Shown: positions 6,904 through 11,974 of the stretch, piece after piece
Layout: the number at the start of each line of letters is the position of its first letter
Numbering within the stretch: the first letter of the stretch is position 1
Origin: GCA-002694895 sp964436345
Lineage (GTDB): Bacteria; Chloroflexota; Dehalococcoidia; Lucifugimonadales; GCA-002694895
Direction: 5' to 3'
Length of the DNA stretch: 11,974 bases
NCBI GenBank assembly: GCA_964436345.1
Contig: CAYTCC010000040.1
Span: forward strand, 1 to 11,974
The notes under the pieces: generated by a model
Seen by the model: the letters and a program-made list of their open reading frames with translations, nothing else
Databases searched by the model: none
Told to the model about the DNA's origin: nothing
Made by a program: the position numbers and the translations under genes

Positions 6904-8010
6904 TCAGGGAGTTATCGGATGTGGCTTTTCAATCTGTTTCATCAGGTCGTTATTCCAATCTCCTTCAACAATAATATGTGCTGCAGCGCCAAGTAGCACT
7001 GCCTCTATCAAATTGTGGTTAAGATATACATACAAACCAGGCTGCTTAAATTCATACAGCATAGCCACAGCAGAACCACCTTCTACATACCATGTTTCAA
7101 GATTCGTTGCCGGTATATCTCCAAATGATCCGCCTCTCCACACAAGCTCACCGTGCCCACCAATAAGGTGCGGGCGAGAGTCTCTATTTGCTTGTGAGTG
7201 AAGGAAAAGCACTTTATCTCCCACGTCTGCCGTTAATGCATGATCCCCAGTCAGCGCACCTACTGCTCCATTTAATACTACGTGAGTAGGTGTCAGAGTT
7301 TTCATAACTTCAATCATGTCACCAAAACCAAGGGCGGGCGTTTCGTATTCTTTATATTTTCCGTCCGAATCCTTAGGAATGTAATAATCTTGTTCACCAA
7401 TGTAATATGCTTTGTCATATGTGATTAAATTGCCTTTATCGTCTTTAAGTCCGTCTCTAGGCAAAACCATAATAGCTCCATTCATGCCTGAAACAACATG
7501 CAGAGGTATCATTGTTCCGCCCGGGGCACAATGATAAACGAAAACTCCAGATTTTAATGCCTTAAATCGCAAGAGCACTTCTTGCCCAGGCCCTACTTGT
7601 GTAAGTTCCCCGCCTCCTAATGCTCCTGTTGCCGCATGAAGATCAATATTATGTGCTAAAGTATTTGTTTCAGGATTAACCAATGTTAGCTCCACGTAGT
7701 CACCTTCATGGACAACTATGATCGGACCCGGAATACTTCCGTTAAATGTTAAAGCCCAAATTTTTGCACCGTTCTGTTCTACATCAATAAGTTTCTCTTC
7801 AACTGTCAGGCGGACTTGCACGACCTTGGGGCCATCTTTAGCAACTTGTTCATGTACAGGTAAAAAAGGTGGGGCCACCAGCATTTGGGTAATTCTTTCT
7901 AGTTCCTCTGGATTAGTTGATGTTTCACTCGATCCAAGCGTGCAACCAATTAAGAATAAAATGCTCATAATCGAAATGATCGACATCTTCATTTTTGTTT
8001 TATACTCCAT
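6904..8010 (-). CDS. nirK: Copper-containing nitrite reductase, lipoprotein
   Basis: Reduces nitrite to nitric oxide outside the cytoplasm. 368 residues, two cupredoxin domains. Type 1 copper ligands: H120, C161, H171, M176. Type 2 copper ligands: H125, H160 and H332. Catalytic D123 (in HNIDLH) and H281 (in RPHLIGGHG) are present, so it should be active. The N-terminus has lipobox LIGC with Cys23, so the enzyme is membrane-tethered. ATG at 8010 has only a weak AAGAAAG site; Met7 or Met9 are alternative starts. It sits between nosB and nosDF (24-nt and 49-nt gaps). Its base composition differs sharply from all neighbours: rows 7201-7260 and 7561-7620 are each 31/60 GC, against 6/60 at 5341-5400 in nosDF and 11/60 at 8641-8700 in nosB. 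This suggests recent acquisition. Confidence 0.95.
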   Translation of the reverse strand: MEYKTKMKMSIISIMSILFLIGCTLGSSETSTNPEELERITQMLVAPPFLPVHEQVAKDGPKVVQVRLTVEEKLIDVEQNGAKIWALTFNGSIPGPIIVVHEGDYVELTLVNPETNTLAHNIDLHAATGALGGGELTQVGPGQEVLLRFKALKSGVFVYHCAPGGTMIPLHVVSGMNGAIMVLPRDGLKDDKGNLITYDKAYYIGEQDYYIPKDSDGKYKEYETPALGFGDMIEVMKTLTPTHVVLNGAVGALTGDHALTADVGDKVLFLHSQANRDSRPHLIGGHGELVWRGGSFGDIPATNLETWYVEGGSAVAMLYEFKQPGLYVYLNHNLIEAVLLGAAAHIIVEGDWNNDLMKQIEKPHPITP

Positions 8011-8034
8011 GATTCTTTCTTATACTGAATTTTT

Positions 8035-8763
8035 TCATACAAAAGATTTAATATTAAATTCTATTGAATTATCGTCCATTGATTTATATATTTTTTGATG
8101 ATAATAAAACCCAATCAAAAATAATACAATTGTAAAACACATAATATAAAAACCAATATCTACTTCATTAATAACTACAAAATTAGCAATTTTTTTCGTT
8201 CCAATTACGGGAGGGGTAAATGGGTCAACGGAAGAACTTAATGCTGCCCGGGGATCTAAATTCTGACCAAATGATCTAAGCCAATAAAAAAGATCTGCTA
8301 AAAATATCAAAGGGAATAATAATATTGGTAAAGCAAAAATTATTAACCAGCGTGTATGTAAAAATATAGGTAAAGCAGAAAAAATAGCTATAAAAATCAT
8401 AGCGTATTTACTAATTGCACGCTCAATAGGTGCTGCTTCAGCTAATGAACGCATCCCAATATAGTGATTTAATCCCTCTATCTCAAAAATATCTCCCTGA
8501 ACATTGTCAATGAATAAATATATATTTAATCCCTTAGGGTATTGAGGAGCTTCTAATTTCATATGCCAAAATGGGAACATAGTAGATACAATTACAAGAA
8601 TTGCACATATACTAAATAAGATAGTTGGAATTGGATGAACATTTTTTATAATTCTTATTAAAAAATCAGATTTTTGAATTGAAAATAAAAACTTGCCAGG
8701 ATTATTTATTAATCTTTCACTGTGATTCGTTAAATCAGATTTATTTGTTTTAGTTTCAATCAT
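8035..8763 (-). CDS. nosB: NosB-like integral membrane protein beside nosZ
   Basis: Polytopic membrane protein of 242 residues from ATG 8763. About five hydrophobic spans are seen (near 46-66, 117-134, 137-159 as one or two, and 201-221). The external loop after span 1 has the run YPKGLNIYLF, then GDIFEIEGLNHYIGM (90-104), which I recognise from the membrane protein that follows nosZ in clade II nos clusters (NosB). Its function is not settled; a role in electron transfer to NosZ or in maturation has been proposed for the family. It follows nosZ directly and precedes nirK. The start is uncertain: in-frame TTG at 8781 (AAGGGA about 10 nt before) and GTG at 8775 are alternatives. Name given by motif and position, not by a database match. 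Confidence 0.7.
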   Translation of the reverse strand: MIETKTNKSDLTNHSERLINNPGKFLFSIQKSDFLIRIIKNVHPIPTILFSICAILVIVSTMFPFWHMKLEAPQYPKGLNIYLFIDNVQGDIFEIEGLNHYIGMRSLAEAAPIERAISKYAMIFIAIFSALPIFLHTRWLIIFALPILLFPLIFLADLFYWLRSFGQNLDPRAALSSSVDPFTPPVIGTKKIANFVVINEVDIGFYIMCFTIVLFLIGFYYHQKIYKSMDDNSIEFNIKSFV

Positions 8764-8808
8764 ATTTTCACTCACATTCAAAATACTATATTCCCTTATA
8801 TTATTTAT

Positions 8809-10815
8809 TTAAGGTTGAACTAATAAATACCCAGTCATCTCCAAGTGAAGAGCTGAACAAAATTCAGTACAATAATAACTAAACACACCATCATAAATGG
8901 CATCAAATTCAAATGTCGTAGCCTCTCCTGGTTCAATACTAAGATTAATGTTATATCCTCCTAGAGCAAATCCATGAGTTGCATCATGGGCTCTTTCAAC
9001 ATTAGTTATATGCCAAGTAACATGGTCGCCTTTTTTGATCTCAACTCTTTCAGGTGTGAAATGACTTCTAACAGCAGTCATGAAAACTTCTACATTATTA
9101 CCGTTTCGAACAATTCTTTCTTCTCCGATCTGTACAGCATTTTCGTCAAGTTTTTGATTAGCAGGATTCCACCCAACTTCTGGATAAACATCCCAAGGAC
9201 TTAATTTATCTGCTTTTATAATTTGAGCATAATGAGGTTCACCTGTACCAATCGGCATATCATAAAGTATTTGCATATTGTCACCTTGTTCAGAAATATC
9301 TATTAATTGAAAATTCTGAGGTAACAATGGGCCTACACTTGTAAATCTATCTATAGCCCACTTATTTAAAGAAACTAAATAATTTCCATCAGGACTTACA
9401 GTATCTCCTTCCGCAACTGCAATATGCCCAACATTATATTGAACCGGTATTTTTGAAACTAAAGACCAGTCAGGTTCAGGATTTTTCTCACCAGCTGATC
9501 CTCCCATAGCCCATCTAGCAACTGCAGGTTCTAAAAATAAACTTGTATATGCATATCCTTGATGATCAAATTGAGTATGTAGGGGGCCTAATCCTACTTC
9601 AATTTGTGCTTCCACAACATCATCAAAATTTAGAATTGGGATTCCATAATCATCTTTATCATTAGTTCCTTTGTTAATAGCAGTGAGTATCTTCTCAAAG
9701 CTAAATATAGTCACATGAGGGTCTAATTTTCCTGATACAACCATATAATCACCACCAGGAGATACATCAACTCCATGAGGACTCTTAGGTTCAGGTGCAA
9801 AATACAAAAGATTTTCCTTTATTGTAGTATCTAATGAAATAACATTAAATCCATTTATTTTTACTGTTTTACCAGAAGCAGCAATTTCTGTTGCTTTTTT
9901 CAAATTAATAATATGTAAATAATCCATATCTCTTTGAGATGCTCCAGCTTCAAATGGCGGATTTCCATCTTCTACTCCTCCAGTACTGATTTCAGTATTA
10001 AAAGAATTACAAAATATCCATCCATCACTGACTTTTTTACCTGCATCACAAATATCTTGCCAATATGGAGGTAATTCCATTGCAAAAGATGAATTGTAAT
10101 CTATTCTTCCCTTAGATCTATCAAATTTCCAAAATGTAATCATACCTCTATATTCATCAGCATATTTATCTATTGAAGCATACTTACCTCCAAGAGGAGC
10201 TGCGTATTGGCCTCCTTCGATTATCCATTCAGAATTTGGAGTCGACATTGTGCCTCCATGATCATTGATTGCTATAGGATTTTTTATTATTTGTTTTGTC
10301 TCAAAATCTTTTAAATCAATAACAGCAACTCTTGCATTTGCTTTATCATTAATAAAAACAAATTGTCCATCATAATCACCGTTAGTCTCACTTAAAGCCG
10401 GATGGTGGGTATCTCCCCAAGTTAATTCGATATCATTAAAATTGCCTTGTTTTAGAATTTCCATAGTATCTTCAGCTCCATATCCCCAACCTTGCCAAGG
10501 CTCAGGAGTGAAAACACCAATCATTTTAAGCAATCTCATAGAAGGTAATCCTATAACCAACATTTGCCCAGAGTGTCCTCCTGATGCAAACATCAGATAT
10601 TCGTCATGTTTTCCAGAGGGAAGATAAGTTTTAATAGCTGCAATCATATCATCAGGAGTTAAACCTCTACTATCAGCTAATTCATAAATATCAGAAGAAT
10701 TATTGGAAGTTAGTTTTGTGTCAGCAGATTCATCTGCACTACAACTAATCAAAATTATTGGAATTGACAAAAGTGAAATAAAAACGGGAAATAACATTTT
10801 TAAATAATTTCTCAT
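8809..10815 (-). CDS. nosZ: Nitrous oxide reductase, clade II type, lipoprotein
   Basis: Reduces N2O to N2, the last step of denitrification. 668 residues from ATG 10815, chosen because GGAGG lies 5 nt before it. The signal peptide is of lipoprotein type (hydrophobic 8-24, lipobox LISC with Cys25) and lacks the twin-arginine motif of clade I enzymes. N-terminal seven-bladed propeller: all seven CuZ His are visible, H137 and H138 (DTHHP), H186 (NDHGG), H347 (PHGVD), H413 (LHTQ), H464 (GHIAV) and H528 (EPHYA). C-terminal cupredoxin domain with CuA: H614, C649, E651, C653, H657 and M660 in CTEFCSALHLEM. First gene of the nos-nir block, with a sigma70-like promoter ahead and lysR diverging. No nosR is seen, as usual for clade II. 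Confidence 0.97.
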   Translation of the reverse strand: MRNYLKMLFPVFISLLSIPIILISCSADESADTKLTSNNSSDIYELADSRGLTPDDMIAAIKTYLPSGKHDEYLMFASGGHSGQMLVIGLPSMRLLKMIGVFTPEPWQGWGYGAEDTMEILKQGNFNDIELTWGDTHHPALSETNGDYDGQFVFINDKANARVAVIDLKDFETKQIIKNPIAINDHGGTMSTPNSEWIIEGGQYAAPLGGKYASIDKYADEYRGMITFWKFDRSKGRIDYNSSFAMELPPYWQDICDAGKKVSDGWIFCNSFNTEISTGGVEDGNPPFEAGASQRDMDYLHIINLKKATEIAASGKTVKINGFNVISLDTTIKENLLYFAPEPKSPHGVDVSPGGDYMVVSGKLDPHVTIFSFEKILTAINKGTNDKDDYGIPILNFDDVVEAQIEVGLGPLHTQFDHQGYAYTSLFLEPAVARWAMGGSAGEKNPEPDWSLVSKIPVQYNVGHIAVAEGDTVSPDGNYLVSLNKWAIDRFTSVGPLLPQNFQLIDISEQGDNMQILYDMPIGTGEPHYAQIIKADKLSPWDVYPEVGWNPANQKLDENAVQIGEERIVRNGNNVEVFMTAVRSHFTPERVEIKKGDHVTWHITNVERAHDATHGFALGGYNINLSIEPGEATTFEFDAIYDGVFSYYCTEFCSALHLEMTGYLLVQP

Positions 10816-10820
10816 AATAA

Positions 10821-10825
10821 CCTCC
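10821..10825 (-). promoter_or_regulatory. Ribosome binding site of nosZ (GGAGG)
   Basis: GGAGG lies 5 nt upstream of the ATG at 10815. It fixes that start and excludes an in-frame TTG at 10827, which would lie upstream of and overlap this site and add four residues ahead of the signal peptide. Confidence 0.85.
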
Positions 10826-10873
10826 AAACTTAATTTACATTAGGGAGATAACGTAAAATTATTAATTAGGAAA

Positions 10874-10902
10874 ATAGTAGCAAGTAATAATTATCTTGTC
10901 AA
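10874..10902 (-). promoter_or_regulatory. Sigma70-like promoter of nosZ
   Basis: On the minus strand TTGACA (10897-10902) is a perfect -35, followed by a 17-nt spacer and TACTAT (10874-10879) as -10 (4/6 of TATAAT). Transcription would start near 10867, giving a leader of about 50 nt. The LysR-type repeat cluster lies just upstream, at about -49 to -96, a normal place for LysR-family control. Confidence 0.65.
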
Positions 10903-10915
10903 GGGATATTTAAGG

Positions 10916-10963
10916 TACAACAATATTTGTTTAATTGATATTGTTGTATATTGAGATATTGTT
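10916..10963. promoter_or_regulatory. Dyad and direct repeat between nosZ and lysR, likely LysR operator
   Basis: TACAACAATAT (10916-10926) and its exact inverse ATATTGTTGTA (10938-10948) are 11-bp arms with an 11-nt spacer. GATATTGTT occurs at 10937-10945 and again at 10955-10963, 18 bp apart. A shorter GATATT is at 10904-10909. LysR-type regulators usually bind a dyad of this kind plus a weaker nearby site, and control a divergent gene and themselves. The site is between the divergent nosZ and lysR starts. The link to this LysR protein is inference. Confidence 0.6.
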
Positions 10964-11022
10964 CAGGTGTGTTTATTCGTTTTGCCAATATGATAATATA
11001 TACATAAGGATAAAAATTAATT

Positions 11023-11910
11023 ATGGAATTAAAACAACTAAGAAGTTTTGCTGCAACAGCTCAATTAAATAGTATTTCTAAAGCTGCAAAGAAATTAAAG
11101 ATAGGACAGCCAACTGTTACAACACATATACAGCAACTGGAATCAGAATTAGAAATAATTTTATTTGATAGAGTGAGAAGGCCTATTGTATTAACAGAAG
11201 AAGGTAAAGCATTTGCAAATACTGTAATTGAATTAGTAGAATCAATTGATAATATTTCACCAAATAATATTATCAATAATAAAGATATAGTCGTCACAAT
11301 TGGTGCAACATATGACATTATTCCTCACATATTATTTGATGTAATTAAAAATTTCATGAAAAAAAATCCAAATATTCCAATTAGTATAAGATCAGGTCAC
11401 AGGGAAGACGTTATTAATATGTTGGAAAATCGTGAGATTAATTTTGGGATAATTCCTGGAACAACAAGTTCTCAAAATATAAATTTCGAAAAATTATTTA
11501 ATTATGAACGAGTATTAATTACACCCAAAGATCATCCACTAACTAAAGAAAATACAATATCACTTAACAAAATTTCAAAATATCCATTTGTAATGATGGA
11601 ATCACGTTCTTACACAAGAAAACTAATTGAAAAAGAATTTTCTGCAAAAAATTTGTCATTCGATGTAGTAATAGAACTAGATAGTATTGATTTCATAAAA
11701 CAATTCATAGAAATTGGTATGGGAATTTCTATTGGTCCAAAATTAGCCATAGAACAGAAAGATTTAAATAATATTTCAATAATCAAATTAAATAATATTC
11801 TAAAACAAGATGAATGCGGAATTATAACTTTACCAAATAGAGTTTTATCCAAAGCAGCAAAAACAATTATAAAATTCATGAAAATTTCATTAGAATCTTC
11901 TGATACATAA
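11023..11910 (+). CDS. LysR-family transcriptional regulator
   Basis: 295 residues, normal LysR length. An N-terminal winged helix-turn-helix is clear: MELKQLRSF at 1-9, then SISKAAKKLKIGQPTVTTHI (about 17-36) and QLESELEIILFDR (38-50). The rest (about 85-290) is a periplasmic-binding-protein-like effector domain, including the DHPL(T) stretch and GMGISIGPKLA typical of the family. The inducer cannot be read from sequence. It diverges from nosZ with 207 nt between starts, and the repeat cluster there suggests it controls nosZ and itself. ATG 11023 has AAGGA 12 nt before it, a long spacing; no strong -35/-10 pair is seen. Codon use is as AT-rich as that of most of the window. Confidence 0.9.
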   Translation: MELKQLRSFAATAQLNSISKAAKKLKIGQPTVTTHIQQLESELEIILFDRVRRPIVLTEEGKAFANTVIELVESIDNISPNNIINNKDIVVTIGATYDIIPHILFDVIKNFMKKNPNIPISIRSGHREDVINMLENREINFGIIPGTTSSQNINFEKLFNYERVLITPKDHPLTKENTISLNKISKYPFVMMESRSYTRKLIEKEFSAKNLSFDVVIELDSIDFIKQFIEIGMGISIGPKLAIEQKDLNNISIIKLNNILKQDECGIITLPNRVLSKAAKTIIKFMKISLESSDT

Positions 11911-11931
11911 TAACTACATAACTACAAAAAT

Positions 11932-11974
11932 ATGAGAAAATCTATATTTATTTCTATATTATTATGCCTTACAT
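11932..11974 (+). CDS. Start of a possible exported protein, cut by window edge
   Basis: After the lysR stop, an ATG at 11932 opens a frame that stays open to the window end. It begins M-R-K-S followed by Ile/Leu/Phe-rich residues (MRKSIFISILLCLT), which looks like the beginning of a signal peptide. No ribosome site is clear in the 21-nt gap. Only 14 codons are visible, so function is unknown and chance cannot be excluded. Confidence 0.4.
   Translation, partial: MRKSIFISILLCLT

Noticed and set aside
7718..8098. 126-codon plus-strand ORF over the nirK start
   Set aside because: Antisense to the NirK N-terminal and first cupredoxin region; the open frame reflects the higher GC of nirK, and it has no recognisable domain or ribosome site.
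8791..8815. Inverted repeat CCTTA/TAAGG after nosZ as a terminator
   Set aside because: Only a 5-bp stem with an 11- to 12-nt loop and no T-run; nosZ, nosB and nirK are closely spaced and probably cotranscribed.
10816..10827. TTG start giving NosZ four more residues
   Set aside because: The TTG lies upstream of and overlaps the GGAGG ribosome site, which points to ATG 10815; the extra residues add nothing to the signal peptide.
10932..10945. TTGAT half-site near the nosZ promoter as an FNR box
   Set aside because: The second half does not match ATCAA; the TTGAT is better explained as part of the ATATTGTTGTA dyad.
11061..11318. Minus-strand ORF inside lysR (85 codons)
   Set aside because: Shadow of the LysR winged-helix region; no start signal or motif.
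1..11974. tRNA, rRNA, CRISPR, insertion sequence or riboswitch
   Set aside because: No cloverleaf-like, repeat-spacer, transposase or conserved riboswitch core sequence could be seen on either strand by eye.

Overview
The window is AT-rich (most rows about 20-35% GC) and carries one long minus-strand block of respiratory genes for the last steps of denitrification. A LysR-type regulator diverges from it at the right end. Read in transcription order (right to left) the block is: nosZ (N2O reductase, clade II type with a lipoprotein signal), a nosB-like membrane protein, nirK (copper nitrite reductase), a nosD-nosF fusion, nosY, nosL, a lipoprotein cytochrome c, then a perfect hairpin. Beyond the hairpin lie a 24-residue Cys-rich ORF, coxB and the first 473 codons of coxA, which runs off the left edge. 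All full-length genes except lysR are on the minus strand.

Organism: low GC, lipobox-type signals on NosZ, NirK and the cytochrome c (probably also NosL), a Sec-dependent clade II NosZ, and an A2-type (YSHP) oxidase with two extra N-terminal membrane segments. These suggest a Gram-positive-like or Chloroflexota-type bacterium, perhaps a marine SAR202-like lineage. This is inference from gene style; there is no rRNA or other phylogenetic marker in the window.

How the parts fit: NirK turns nitrite into NO, and NosZ turns N2O into N2. NosDF, NosY and NosL are the copper-sulfur cluster maturation and copper delivery system for NosZ. NosB and the lipoprotein cytochrome c are candidate electron carriers. 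No classical cNOR/qNOR gene is present. The coxBA pair encodes a heme-copper enzyme with all metal ligands and the cross-link Tyr, but Ile replaces the K-channel Lys. It is preceded by a perfect FNR-type box, so it may be a terminal oxidase for low oxygen or, more speculatively, an NO-handling enzyme.

Most notable: (1) NosD and NosF are one 778-residue polypeptide with a membrane span between them. (2) The coxA lacks the K-channel lysine. (3) A tiny metallothionein-like ORF lies under the FNR-type box and ahead of coxB. (4) nirK has much higher GC than its neighbours and sits inside the nos operon, which looks like a recent gene insertion. (5) A dyad plus direct repeat lies between nosZ and lysR. 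(6) Three palindromes lie two helical turns apart upstream of the cytochrome c gene.
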